Source: Hyphomonas johnsonii MHS-2
Lineage (GTDB): Bacteria > Pseudomonadota > Alphaproteobacteria > Caulobacterales > Hyphomonadaceae
DNA length: 64,000 nucleotides
Assembly (NCBI RefSeq): GCF_000685275.1
Contig: NZ_ARYK01000005.1
Span: forward strand, 62,001-126,000
Direction: 5' to 3'
Part shown: positions 33,157-41,993 of the stretch, in pieces
How positions within the stretch are numbered: the first letter of the stretch is position 1
Layout: every line of letters begins with the position of its first letter
Notes under the pieces: generated by a model
Told to the model about the DNA's origin: nothing
Seen by the model: only the letters and a program-made list of their open reading frames with translations
The model's database searches: none
Translations under genes and position numbers: made by a program

Positions 33157-33711
33157 ATGGACTGGATTGCCGCAAGCCCGCAGGCGCTTGGAATGGTCGC
33201 ATTCACTGCCGCCACGATGTACGCTGCGCTGATCATCATGACGCGGGTCGCCGGCGTCCGCAGTTTCTCCAAGATGAGCGGCTTTGACTTTGCGGTTACC
33301 GTCTCGATCGGTTCTGTTCTCGCATCGGTCATTCTGACGCCGGACCCGCCCCTGGCGCAGGGCGTCATGGGCCTTGCCGTCCTGTTCGTGCTGCAGATGA
33401 GTGTTGCCTGGTTGCGCGTGCATTCCGACCTGTTCGAAGGCAGCACCAATAACAAGCCACGCCTGATCATGGCGAATGGCGAGATGCTGCGCGACCAGAT
33501 GGCCAAGGCGAAGATCACCGAGAGTGACCTGCGGGGAAAGCTTCGCGAAGCCAATGTGCTGGACGTCAGCCAGGTGGATGCAGCCGTCGCCGAGACCACG
33601 GGCGACATCTCGGTCCTCCACCGCGAACGCGGCGACGCCCCCCTTTCGCCCGGCCTGCTGGACGGCGTCATTGACGCACATCGCTACCAGCCCCGACCCG
33701 TCCAGGCTTGA
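33157..33711 (+). CDS. YetF/DUF421 family membrane protein
   Basis: A 184-residue protein with three N-terminal membrane helices (about residues 9-28, 45-60 and 68-86) and a C-terminal YetF domain (KPRLIMANGEMLRDQMAKAKITESDLRGKLRE, VLDVSQVDAAVAETTGDISVLHR). Function of DUF421 proteins is unknown; they are often stress- or sporulation-linked in Firmicutes. It is divergent from hisI. Confidence 0.85.
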   Translation: MDWIAASPQALGMVAFTAATMYAALIIMTRVAGVRSFSKMSGFDFAVTVSIGSVLASVILTPDPPLAQGVMGLAVLFVLQMSVAWLRVHSDLFEGSTNNKPRLIMANGEMLRDQMAKAKITESDLRGKLREANVLDVSQVDAAVAETTGDISVLHRERGDAPLSPGLLDGVIDAHRYQPRPVQA

Positions 33712-33774
33712 TCTTCGCTGCCCTTTGCCGTGAAACCCGTCTAGACTGACAGGAAATCACTGAGGAGACGCGGC

Positions 33775-34605
33775 ATGGCTGCATATACGGAAATTCTCGA
33801 GACACAGCAGGACGGCGTCCTGACCCTTACCCTGAATCGGCCCGAGCGCCTGAACGCCTGGACCCCGGTCATGCAGGCCGAACTGGAAACAGCCATCCGG
33901 GCCGCGGGTGACAATCCCGACGTGCGCTGCATCATCATTACCGGCGCGGGCCGTGGCTTTTGCGCCGGCGCCGACATGAACCACCTCCAGGACATCCAGG
34001 ATGATACGGGCGGCGCGGCCGAGACGGCCACGGCGAGTGTCGAGCGTCCTGCACCCGCCGGTCTCGAGAAGATCTATGATGGCCGGTTTGGCTATCTCTA
34101 TGCTTGTCCCAAGCCCATCATCGCCGCGATCAACGGGCCGTGCGCGGGCATCGGCCTCGTCTTTTCCCTGTTTGCCGACCTGCGCTTCACGACAGACGAT
34201 GCGAAGTTCACGACGGCCTTCTCGCAGCGCGGGTTGATCGCAGAGCACGGCATCGGCTGGCTGTTGCCGCGCCTTGTCGGCGAAGCGAACGCGCTCGATC
34301 TTCTGTTCACCGGCCGCAAATTCACCGGCGCCGAGGCCGCAGACCTCGGCCTGGTCAACAAGTCGCTGCCTGCTGGCGAACTGATGCCGCATGTGCAGGA
34401 ACTGGCCACGTTCCTCTCGACGCAGGTATCACCGCGCTCTCTTGCGGTCATGAAGCGGCAGGTCAGGGCATCCTATTTCCAGTCCTATACCGAGAGCCTT
34501 GCAGAAGCCGACGTTGAAATGGCGAAAAGCTTCACGACATTTGACTTCAAGGAAGGCGTGGCGAGTTTCGTTGAACGCCGTGCACCAGCCTTCCAGGGCA
34601 AATAG
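33775..34605 (+). CDS. Enoyl-CoA hydratase/isomerase family protein
   Basis: A 276-residue crotonase-fold enzyme; the ATG follows GAGGAGA. The oxyanion-hole segments GAGRGFCAGADM and AAINGPCAGIGLVF are present, as is the RGLIAEHGIGWLLPRLVG segment carrying one catalytic glutamate. It likely hydrates an enoyl-CoA in acyl or amino-acid degradation. An HMG-CoA lyase-like gene follows after 18 nt, so a role in branched-chain or leucine catabolism is plausible. Confidence 0.88.
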   Translation: MAAYTEILETQQDGVLTLTLNRPERLNAWTPVMQAELETAIRAAGDNPDVRCIIITGAGRGFCAGADMNHLQDIQDDTGGAAETATASVERPAPAGLEKIYDGRFGYLYACPKPIIAAINGPCAGIGLVFSLFADLRFTTDDAKFTTAFSQRGLIAEHGIGWLLPRLVGEANALDLLFTGRKFTGAEAADLGLVNKSLPAGELMPHVQELATFLSTQVSPRSLAVMKRQVRASYFQSYTESLAEADVEMAKSFTTFDFKEGVASFVERRAPAFQGK

Positions 34606-34623
34606 GCAGGAAAGACCCATTCC

Positions 34624-35535
34624 ATGACCCGCCGCATAGACATTGTCGAAGTTGGCCCGCGCGACGGGCTGCAGAATGACCCGGCCAACCTGTCGGTCGA
34701 ACAGAAGCTGGAATTCATTTCCCGGCTGGAGGCGGCCGGTGTGCGCCGGATGGAATCGGGCAGTTTCGTCAATCCGAAGGCCGTGCCGAAAATGGCCGAC
34801 TCCGCCGCCGTCTTCGCCGGGCTCGACCGATCGCGCCAGACCCGCCACATCGCCCTCGCCCTCAACGAGAAGGGCGTCCGCCGCGCCATTGATGCGCGCG
34901 CCGACGAGATCAATTTCGTCCTCGTGGCAGGTGAAGGATTCGGCCGCCGCAACCAGGGCATGAGCCCGCAGGAAAGTGCCGACATGCTGGCCCAGTGCGC
35001 GCCGCTCGTCCTCGAGGCCGGCATTCCGCTATCGGCCACGATCTCAGTCGCATTCGGCGATCCCTATGACGGCGATGTCGATATTGCCGTCGTCGGAAAT
35101 CTTGCGGCCCAGGCCCAGAGATCCGGCGTCAACGAACTCGCGCTCGGCGACACGATTGGTGTGGCGACACCCTGGGACGTGCGTGCCCGCATCGAGCGCG
35201 TCCGCATGGAAGCCCCTGACGTTTACCTGCGCATGCACTTTCACGACACGCGCGGCGCGGCGCTGGCCAATGTGGCCGCCGCGATCGACATGGGTGTGGA
35301 CGTGATCGACGCGAGCTGCGGCGGCATCGGGGGCTGTCCGTTCGCACCGGCGGCGACGGGAAATGTTGCCACCGAAGACGTGGTCTACATGCTGGAACGG
35401 GCGGGCTTCGACACGGGGCTGGACCTTGGCAAGCTGATCGAGACAGCGCACTGGCTGGAGAAAGTCCTCCAGCACCCGGTCTCGTCGTCGCTCAGCCGGG
35501 CTGGCGCGTTCCCGCCAGCCAAGGTGCCGGTCTAG
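34624..35535 (+). CDS. mvaB: Hydroxymethylglutaryl-CoA lyase-like enzyme
   Basis: A 303-residue TIM-barrel lyase of the DRE-TIM family that cleaves HMG-CoA to acetoacetate and acetyl-CoA. The N-terminal VGPRDGLQND motif, the HFHDTRG metal-binding motif and the signature GIGGCPFAPAATGNVATE with its catalytic cysteine are complete. It forms an operon with the upstream enoyl-CoA hydratase. This fits the end of leucine degradation, although the carboxylase genes are not in this window. Confidence 0.9.
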   Translation: MTRRIDIVEVGPRDGLQNDPANLSVEQKLEFISRLEAAGVRRMESGSFVNPKAVPKMADSAAVFAGLDRSRQTRHIALALNEKGVRRAIDARADEINFVLVAGEGFGRRNQGMSPQESADMLAQCAPLVLEAGIPLSATISVAFGDPYDGDVDIAVVGNLAAQAQRSGVNELALGDTIGVATPWDVRARIERVRMEAPDVYLRMHFHDTRGAALANVAAAIDMGVDVIDASCGGIGGCPFAPAATGNVATEDVVYMLERAGFDTGLDLGKLIETAHWLEKVLQHPVSSSLSRAGAFPPAKVPV

Positions 35536-35536
35536 G

Positions 35537-36295
35537 CTATTCCGCCGCCAGGCGCGCCGCTTCGTCGTCCGACAGTTCCGAGTTGTCATAGACGTTCTGC
35601 ACGTCATCAAGCTCGTCGAGCACATCGAGCAACTTCATCAACGTGTCGGCAGCATCGCCTTCGACCGGGATATTGTTCTGCGGTTTCCAGATCAGCTTTG
35701 TGGATTTCGCCTCGATGTCAGCGCCAAAGTGTTCAGCCAGCGCGTCAGCCACCGTCTGCAGGTCTTCCCGCGCCGTATAGATCCAGTGGCTCTCCTCGTC
35801 GGATTCCACGTCCTGCGCGCCTGCCATGATCGCCGCTTCCATCACCGCGTCTTCCGTCGCGATGCTCGCGTCGTATTCGATCTCGCCAACCTGGTCGAAG
35901 CTGAACGAGACAGAGCCGGTTTCGCCGAGATTGCCGCCATTCTTGGAAAAGGCCGTGCGGACATCCGTTGCCGTGCGGTTCTTGTTGTCGGTCGAGGCCT
36001 CCACGATGATGCCGACGCCGCCAGGGCCGAAGCCCTCGTAGCGGATGTCCACATAATCTTCGCCGGCGCCGCCCTGGCCCTTGTCGATGGCGCGCTGGAT
36101 ATTGTCCTTCGGGACCGACTGGCCCTTGGCGTTCTGGATGGCGAGCCTCAGGCGCGGGTTTCCGTCCGGGTCGGGCCCACCCATCTTGGATGCGATCGTA
36201 ATCTCTTTCGACAGACGCGCGAACCGGACGGCACGCTTCTTGTCCTGCGCACCTTTACGGTGCTGGATATTTGCCCATTTACTATGGCCAGCCAT
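35537..36295 (-). CDS. yebC: YebC/PmpR family protein
   Basis: A protein of 252 residues from the ATG at 36295. The family N terminus [18 protein letters not shown] is exact, followed by [23 protein letters not shown] and [25 protein letters not shown]. YebC family proteins act as translation factors at difficult peptide motifs or as DNA-binding regulators; the two roles cannot be separated here. It is convergent with mvaB, with stop codons one base apart. Confidence 0.95.
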   Translation of the reverse strand: MAGHSKWANIQHRKGAQDKKRAVRFARLSKEITIASKMGGPDPDGNPRLRLAIQNAKGQSVPKDNIQRAIDKGQGGAGEDYVDIRYEGFGPGGVGIIVEASTDNKNRTATDVRTAFSKNGGNLGETGSVSFSFDQVGEIEYDASIATEDAVMEAAIMAGAQDVESDEESHWIYTAREDLQTVADALAEHFGADIEAKSTKLIWKPQNNIPVEGDAADTLMKLLDVLDELDDVQNVYDNSELSDDEAARLAAE

Positions 36296-36433
36296 GAAAA
36301 CCTCTTTGGGGTCGGGAACCTGAAGCGTGCGCTTTAGCGCAGGAAAGGGCATGCGCCAAGCTCCCCGGCGACAGGCCTTGCAGCAGCGCGCCAATTCTCC
36401 GATGTTACGGAAAACTCCTGGGAGGAGACCAAG

Positions 36434-38455
36434 ATGCGCCACCGCTTGCTGTTTCTATGCGCCATTGTCCTGTCCGCCTGCGCCACGCAGGCGCCCGCGC
36501 CGGAAGCCGACACGCCGGATGTCGTCGCGACGCCCGTGCTGCCTGCCGTGCCCGCGCCGCCGCCAGCCGGCGTCGCAACCGAGGCCACCCGGAGTGCCAA
36601 TGCTGCCCTGGCCGCGCGCCTGCCGCTCGACGAGCAGAGCGATGTTGAAGACGCAGCCCGGGGCCGCATCGCCTTCATCGACGCGCCGGCCATCCTCAAT
36701 GCCGAGGGCGGCGTGGTCTGGTCGATCCCGCAATTCGACTTCCTGAAGGGTGACGCGCCGGACACGGTGAACCCCTCGCTCTGGCGCCAGTCGCGCCTCG
36801 CCGCCGAGCACGGCCTGTTCGAGGTGGGCGAGGGCATCTGGCAGGTACGCGGCTATGATCTCTCGGTGATGAGCGTGATCGAGGGCAAGACCGGCTGGAT
36901 CATCGTCGACCCGCTGACCAGCGTTGAAACCGCCAGCGCCGCCCTGAAACTGGTCAATGACACGCTGGGCGAACGCCCCGTCACCGGCCTGCTCTACACC
37001 CACAGCCATGCCGACCATTTCGGCGGTGCCCGCGGCGTGCTGACCGAAGAAGATGCAGCGGCCCGCAACGTGCCGATCCTGGCACCCGTCGGCTTCCTCG
37101 AACATGCCGTCAGCGAAAACCTGATCGCCGGCAACCAGATGAGCCGCCGGTCGACCTTCATGTTCGGCAACACGATTGCCCGCAGCCCGACCGCCCATGT
37201 CGGCTCGGGCCTCGGCCCCGGCCTGCCACAGGGCACGATCAGCCTGATCGCGCCAACCGAAGAGATTTCCGGGCGCGGCACGCAGCGCGTGATCGATGGC
37301 GTGACATTCGAATTCATCGACGCGGCGGGCACCGAAGCGCCAGCCGAATTCATGTTCTACCTGCCCGAACGCCGCGCCCTGTGCACGGCCGAAGTCGTCA
37401 CCGCGACCTTCCACAACCTGCTCACCCCGCGCGGCGCGAAGGTGCGCGATGCGCTCGGCTGGAGCCGGGCCATCGACTATGTGCTGGAAACCTATGGTGA
37501 CAAGTCCGATGTCGTCTTCGCGTCGCACCACTGGCCGACCTGGGGCGAGGAGAATGTCGAGACCCTGCTGACCCACCAGCGCGACATCTACCGCTATGTG
37601 CACGACCAGACCCTGCGCAACGCCAATGCCGGCGCGACGATGACAGAGGCCGCTGAGGCCGTCACCGAACCGGCCTTCGAGAGCGAGGCCGATGCCTTCA
37701 ACACGCGCGGTTATTACGGCACGCTCAATCACAATGCCAAAGCGGTCTACCAGTATTATTTCGGCTGGTGGGGCGGAGTGCCGGCTGAGTACAACAAGCT
37801 GCCGCATGTCGTGACCGCCGCGCGCTATGTCGAGGCGATGGGCGGCCCCGACGCCACGCTGGCGCTGGGTGCAAAGGCGTTTGACTCAGGTGATTTCCGC
37901 TGGGCGGCGGAAGTGTTCAACCATGTTGTCTTCGCCGATCCGGAGAACGAAACGGCGCGCAACTGGCTCGCCGCCGCCTATGAGCAGCTCGGCTTCCAGG
38001 CCGAGAGCGGCGCCTGGCGCAGCTATTACCTCGTCGGTGCCAGGGAGTTGCGCAATGGCATTCCAAGCCTGGGCAACCCGCAACTCGGCAATCCCGAATT
38101 CCTGCGCGCAGTGAACTCGATCGACCTGATGGATTCCCTCGCCGCCCGGTTCAATCCGGCGAAGATGACGGGCGAGCCGTTCGCGGTGAACCTTGTCTTC
38201 CCGGACCGGGAAGAAACGGTGGCACTGGAAGTCGGCAAGTCGGTCCTCGTGCCACGCGCAGGCCGGAACGAAGTTGCTGCCGTCACGCTGACGATGGACC
38301 GGTCCGTGTTCGACCTCATGCTGCTTGGCAAGACGACGCTGCCGGAACAGCTTGGCTCCGGCGCAGCGACGGTTGCCGGTGACCCGGCCGCCCTCAGCGC
38401 CTTCTTCGGCACGCTCGACAAGCCGGACTTCTGGTTCCCTGTCGTCACGCCCTGA
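36434..38455 (+). CDS. Alkylsulfatase (SdsA/YjcS-type) lipoprotein
   Basis: A 673-residue type III alkylsulfatase. A lipoprotein signal ([13 protein letters not shown]) starts the protein. The metallo-beta-lactamase domain with [14 protein letters not shown] and the SHHWPTWG region is followed by a dimerisation domain ([21 protein letters not shown]) and a C-terminal SCP2-like lipid-binding domain ([21 protein letters not shown]). It hydrolyses primary alkyl sulfates such as detergents to alcohol and sulfate, giving carbon or sulfur. Length and domain order are as in SdsA1. Confidence 0.93.
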   Translation: MRHRLLFLCAIVLSACATQAPAPEADTPDVVATPVLPAVPAPPPAGVATEATRSANAALAARLPLDEQSDVEDAARGRIAFIDAPAILNAEGGVVWSIPQFDFLKGDAPDTVNPSLWRQSRLAAEHGLFEVGEGIWQVRGYDLSVMSVIEGKTGWIIVDPLTSVETASAALKLVNDTLGERPVTGLLYTHSHADHFGGARGVLTEEDAAARNVPILAPVGFLEHAVSENLIAGNQMSRRSTFMFGNTIARSPTAHVGSGLGPGLPQGTISLIAPTEEISGRGTQRVIDGVTFEFIDAAGTEAPAEFMFYLPERRALCTAEVVTATFHNLLTPRGAKVRDALGWSRAIDYVLETYGDKSDVVFASHHWPTWGEENVETLLTHQRDIYRYVHDQTLRNANAGATMTEAAEAVTEPAFESEADAFNTRGYYGTLNHNAKAVYQYYFGWWGGVPAEYNKLPHVVTAARYVEAMGGPDATLALGAKAFDSGDFRWAAEVFNHVVFADPENETARNWLAAAYEQLGFQAESGAWRSYYLVGARELRNGIPSLGNPQLGNPEFLRAVNSIDLMDSLAARFNPAKMTGEPFAVNLVFPDREETVALEVGKSVLVPRAGRNEVAAVTLTMDRSVFDLMLLGKTTLPEQLGSGAATVAGDPAALSAFFGTLDKPDFWFPVVTP

Positions 38456-38461
38456 GGGCGA

Positions 38462-39037
38462 TCAGGCCGGCGCCCGCAGGGCCTTGCCTGTCTGCGCCAG
38501 CGCCGCTGAGAATATCTTCCGGTCGCCGCAGGCGCGTGACACGATCAATGCGCCTTCAATCGCCACGACAGCGGCCGTCGCCCGGCGCCCGGCTTCGTCC
38601 GCCGCCATGCCGCTGGCAATCAGGGCATCGCGCAACGCGCCGATCCAGCCCTGGATAATGGCCTTCAGCGTGCCGCCCAGGTCAGGGCTCATGGACGGGG
38701 AGATCATCATGCTGGCCACCAGGCAGGGCGCACCGCCCCCCTCGTACATGTCGCTGGCTGAATCGAGCATCCGGGAAATCTTGGTCGGCAATTCACCGTC
38801 CGCATGCAATGGCTGGAACAGGTTCTCCTCGACCCAGGCATGGGCAAAGTCCGCCACGGCAATCGCCATCTCGTCCTTGCCGCCGGGAAAATGGTGATAC
38901 AGGCTCGACCGGCCGAGCCCGGTCGCCTCGGATATGTCGCTCAGCGCCACGGCCTCGAAACCGCGACGGCGGAAGAGGTCGTAGAGCTTCAGCACGATGG
39001 CATCGCGGGCGCTGGTTTGGGTGGCAGTCTGGGTCAT
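38462..39037 (-). CDS. TetR-family transcriptional regulator
   Basis: A protein of 191 residues from the ATG at 39037. The N-terminal helix-turn-helix is FRRRGFEAVALSDISEATGLGRSSLYHHFPGGKDEM. The C-terminal ligand domain resembles the QacR/AcrR-like group (LDSASDMYEGGGAPCLVASMM). It lies 94 nt downstream of the carboxymuconolactone decarboxylase-like gene on the same strand, so both may share a promoter that contains the 18-bp palindrome at 39749-39766. Confidence 0.9.
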   Translation of the reverse strand: MTQTATQTSARDAIVLKLYDLFRRRGFEAVALSDISEATGLGRSSLYHHFPGGKDEMAIAVADFAHAWVEENLFQPLHADGELPTKISRMLDSASDMYEGGGAPCLVASMMISPSMSPDLGGTLKAIIQGWIGALRDALIASGMAADEAGRRATAAVVAIEGALIVSRACGDRKIFSAALAQTGKALRAPA

Positions 39038-39131
39038 GGGGCAAGTGTCCTGCAAACGGCGCCGGAAATCAAAGCGCAAGTTGAGCAGGGTAGCCGGGCG
39101 AAGCAGCTGCCCCGCCCGGCCATGGTCATGC

Positions 39132-39692
39132 TCAGGCCGGTTCGGCAATCCGGTTGGCCTTCGCAGCCGGGAAATCGATCTCGGTATCGAAGACCTCGTT
39201 GATATAATTGGTGAAACTGTTCAGCGCGACATGCGCAACAATTTCGACGAGTTCAGCATCCGACAGGCCTGCTGCGCGTGCGGCATCAAGGTCTGCGGCA
39301 GGCACGGCGCCGCGGGCAACCGAGACTTTCCGGGCAAGCGTGACTGCGGCGTCCGCCTTCGCATCACCCGAGCGGCCTTCGCGGTTCCGGCTGACTTCGT
39401 CTTCCGACAGTTTCAGCATGTTCGTGGCGATATAGCTGTGAGCCGAGTTGCAATAGTCGCAGCCGTTCACATTCGCGACGGCGAGGGCGATCCGTTCGCC
39501 TGTCGCAGCGGACAAGGCGCCCTTGCCAAGCGCACCGGAGAGGGAGAGCAGGCCATCCAGCGCTGCAGGGCTGTTGGCAACGAGACGGTACATGTTGGGG
39601 GCAATGCCGAGTTTCGCCTTCAAGGCCGTGAGGTGAGGCTGGGCGGCCGCCGGTGCGGCGTCAATCGTGGCGGGGGTAGGAATACGGGACAT
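39132..39692 (-). CDS. Carboxymuconolactone decarboxylase (AhpD-like) family protein
   Basis: A protein of 186 residues from the ATG at 39692. The CMD/AhpD redox motif appears as VNGCDYCNSAHSYI, with the flanking ERIALAVANV and HVALNSFTNYINEVFDT segments. AhpD-like proteins reduce peroxiredoxins or act as CxxC peroxidases, so a role in peroxide or electrophile stress is likely. It is divergent from a DoxX gene and followed by a TetR gene. Confidence 0.88.
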   Translation of the reverse strand: MSRIPTPATIDAAPAAAQPHLTALKAKLGIAPNMYRLVANSPAALDGLLSLSGALGKGALSAATGERIALAVANVNGCDYCNSAHSYIATNMLKLSEDEVSRNREGRSGDAKADAAVTLARKVSVARGAVPAADLDAARAAGLSDAELVEIVAHVALNSFTNYINEVFDTEIDFPAAKANRIAEPA

Positions 39693-39748
39693 GGAACAGA
39701 TCCTTGCATTGGGTTGGCAGTTACGGTGTGTCTTGCGACACTCGCTAT

Positions 39749-39766
39749 GTACCGATCGTTCGGTAC
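39749..39766. promoter_or_regulatory. Palindromic TetR-type operator
   Basis: GTACCGA and TCGGTAC arms (perfect 7-bp inverted repeat) separated by TCGT. It lies in the divergent promoter region between the CMD gene (57 bp from its start) and the DoxX gene. Arms of the ACCGA/TCGGT type are usual for TetR/AcrR repressors, and a TetR gene is encoded two genes away. Confidence 0.7.
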
Positions 39767-39860
39767 AATTACAATGCCCGCCTCCACCCGCTCTCGTGTT
39801 TGTGATCGGAATTCCGCCCCGGACGTGCCAAGAGTCGTCTGACCGCAGGGGGAAATACGC

Positions 39861-40286
39861 ATGGACGAAACGAAAACGAATGGGGCAACCCTGGCCGGGC
39901 GGGCCCTGCTCGGCCTGTATTTTCTCGTGCCGGGGATCATGAAATTCCTCGCGCCCAACATGCATGTCGCGCTGATGGAACATCACGGTGTCGGCTTTGC
40001 CCCGCCATTGATGTGGTTCGCCGCGGTGGTGAATGTCGCAGGCGGACTGGCGCTCATCACTGGACGGCACGTCCGCCTCGTGGCGGTCGGCTTCGTGATC
40101 TACATTCTCCTGGTCAACGCCCTGCTGCATGACTTCTGGAATTTCGACGGCATCGAAGGCGCGCACGAAATGCAGAACTTCATCAAGAACCTGGGAATTC
40201 TCGCCGGCCTGCTGGTGCTGGCCGGGACAAGCAAGCCGCGGGCAATATCCCTGACCAACTGGTGGAAATCAGACCGCGCAGCGTAA
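39861..40286 (+). CDS. DoxX family membrane protein
   Basis: A 141-residue protein with four membrane helices of the DoxX/SURF4-like family (LLGLYFLVPGIMKFLAP, MWFAAVVNVAGGLALITG, LVAVGFVIYILLVNALLHDFWNF). The ATG follows GGGGGAAA. DoxX-type proteins often accompany redox or thiol-stress genes, which fits the divergent CMD-TetR operon across the palindrome. Confidence 0.88.
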   Translation: MDETKTNGATLAGRALLGLYFLVPGIMKFLAPNMHVALMEHHGVGFAPPLMWFAAVVNVAGGLALITGRHVRLVAVGFVIYILLVNALLHDFWNFDGIEGAHEMQNFIKNLGILAGLLVLAGTSKPRAISLTNWWKSDRAA

Positions 40287-40301
40287 CGCCAACGGCAGCA
40301 G

Positions 40302-41015
40302 TCATGTAAAAGTATCGGCGAGGTTGCCATGCGTGAATTGGTCCTGTGCGGTGCGAATGCGCCGGACAAGCCTCGCGAGCAACAGGGCCGCGGCGCCGCC
40401 GCTGAGCGTGGCGATGACGCTTGTGGTGAGCGAGAACATGAACTGGTCCGACATCAGGTTCGAGACCGAGGACAGGATATTGAACGCGAGCCAGGCGCTC
40501 CACCACCAGCTGACCAGGCTCGACGTGTTCAGCGATCCCGTTTCCGCGATCGACCCATGATGGATTTCCGACATCGCGTTGGCCGGCATGATGAAGTTCG
40601 CGAACGGCACGAAATACCAGTACACGGTGCTGGCCGGCGACATGTCAGGCACCGCGCTACGCACCGTATAGAGATTGCGCATGGCGCGGTAGGTGAACCG
40701 CCCGACCGTGAAGGCGCATATGACCAACAGCACACGCTCGGCCACGTAGAGCAGGAAGACAGACGAGGCGATGACCAGCAGCAGCCAGTCCTCCTCCGTC
40801 GCATCCTCGATGGCATACGGGTCCATCATGCGCGCATCCAGGAATGAATAGGCTATGCACGCCGCGAGCAGGACGCTGACCAGCGCATAGATCGGCAACA
40901 GCACGGCCAATACACTCGCAAACTTGCCGACGGGTCGGCACCCGTTTTCGTAAGCGTACTCGCTCGGTCCGCTTAACCGCTTGGGCATGTAGCCCGCACC
41001 CACCGTACCTTCCAT
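40302..41015 (-). CDS. DUF4328 membrane protein
   Basis: A 237-residue protein with about five membrane helices. The DUF4328 hallmark segment is PASTVYWYFVPFANFIMPANAMSEIHHGS, followed by SSLVSWWWSAWLAFNILS. Function is unknown. It is convergent with the DoxX gene, with 15 nt between stop codons. Confidence 0.83.
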   Translation of the reverse strand: MEGTVGAGYMPKRLSGPSEYAYENGCRPVGKFASVLAVLLPIYALVSVLLAACIAYSFLDARMMDPYAIEDATEEDWLLLVIASSVFLLYVAERVLLVICAFTVGRFTYRAMRNLYTVRSAVPDMSPASTVYWYFVPFANFIMPANAMSEIHHGSIAETGSLNTSSLVSWWWSAWLAFNILSSVSNLMSDQFMFSLTTSVIATLSGGAAALLLARLVRRIRTAQDQFTHGNLADTFT

Positions 41016-41084
41016 AGTCCCTCATCCCATGCCGATCCTGCATGCAACTCTCGATCAGGGATCAGAGAAATACAACCTTAATTA

Positions 41085-41906
41085 CTAATCTGGCACTTGT
41101 TCGCTCAGCCGACCGCCCATGCGGATCGGTTCAATGCGGAGGGCGAGGCCGGTCTTGTCGTCGGTCTCGACATAGGTGCCGCACAGGGTGCCGTCGCCGA
41201 GGGCTGGCTGGTAGCGCTCGCCCGGCAGCTGGGTGATGAAGCGGTTCAGAGAGTTCTGCTTCTGCATGCCGATGACGCTGTCATAGTCGCCGCACATGCC
41301 GGCGTCGGTCTGGTAGGCCGTGCCGTTCTCCAGGATCATCGTATCGGCGGTCGGCACGTGCGTATGGCTGCCGACGACGAGACTGGCCCGTCCGTCGCAA
41401 TGGTGGCCCATCGCCATCTTCTCGCTCGTCGCCTCGCAATGCATGTCGACGATGACTGCATCGGCCACCGCGCCGAGCGGCATGGAATCGAGCGCTTCAT
41501 CGACCGCTGCGAACGGATTGGTCAGCGACTGGCGCATGAACACATTGCCCTGCACCTGCACCACGCCCACGCGGCGCCCGTCCGGCAGTGCGAACAGGTG
41601 CGCGCCCTTGCCGGGTGCATTGGCCGCCGGGGGATAGTTGAGCGGCCTCAGCAGGCGCGGTTCGCGCTGGATGTAGGTCAGCGCCTCGCGCTGGTCCCAG
41701 GCGTGGTCACCCAGGGTCAGGCAATCAGCGCCAGCGGCGAAGAACTCGTTGGCGATCGCTTCGGTCAGGCCAAAGCCGCCAGCGGAATTCTCTGCGTTCA
41801 CCACGACAAAATCGAGCCGCAGGCGCGCTTTCAGGCCGGCCAGGTGGTCCAACACGGCCGCCCTGCCCGGCTTGCCGACAACGTCTCCGAAGAATGCGAG
41901 TTTCAT
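41085..41906 (-). CDS. YmdB-like metallophosphoesterase (TIGR00282)
   Basis: A protein of 273 residues from the ATG at 41906. Metal-binding motifs FFGDVVGKPGR, VVNAENSAGGFGL, LTLGDHAWD, VDMHCEATSEK and VGSHTHVPTADT are complete. Members hydrolyse 2',3'-cyclic nucleotides and affect RNA turnover and development in Bacillus. It is separated from the upstream lipoprotein gene by a strong terminator. Confidence 0.92.
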   Translation of the reverse strand: MKLAFFGDVVGKPGRAAVLDHLAGLKARLRLDFVVVNAENSAGGFGLTEAIANEFFAAGADCLTLGDHAWDQREALTYIQREPRLLRPLNYPPAANAPGKGAHLFALPDGRRVGVVQVQGNVFMRQSLTNPFAAVDEALDSMPLGAVADAVIVDMHCEATSEKMAMGHHCDGRASLVVGSHTHVPTADTMILENGTAYQTDAGMCGDYDSVIGMQKQNSLNRFITQLPGERYQPALGDGTLCGTYVETDDKTGLALRIEPIRMGGRLSEQVPD

Positions 41907-41940
41907 GACAAACAGCCTATGCCCTGCCCGGCGGACAAAG

Positions 41941-41972
41941 AAAAGCGCGCGCCTCCACATGGAGGCGCGCGC
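41941..41972 (-). terminator. Strong intrinsic terminator
   Basis: A perfect 12-bp stem (41945-41956 with 41961-41972) with an ACAT loop, followed on the minus strand by TTTT. It ends the transcript of the large lipoprotein gene before the YmdB-like gene. Confidence 0.9.
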
Positions 41973-41993
41973 GATTGCAGCCGGAGTGTGCCG

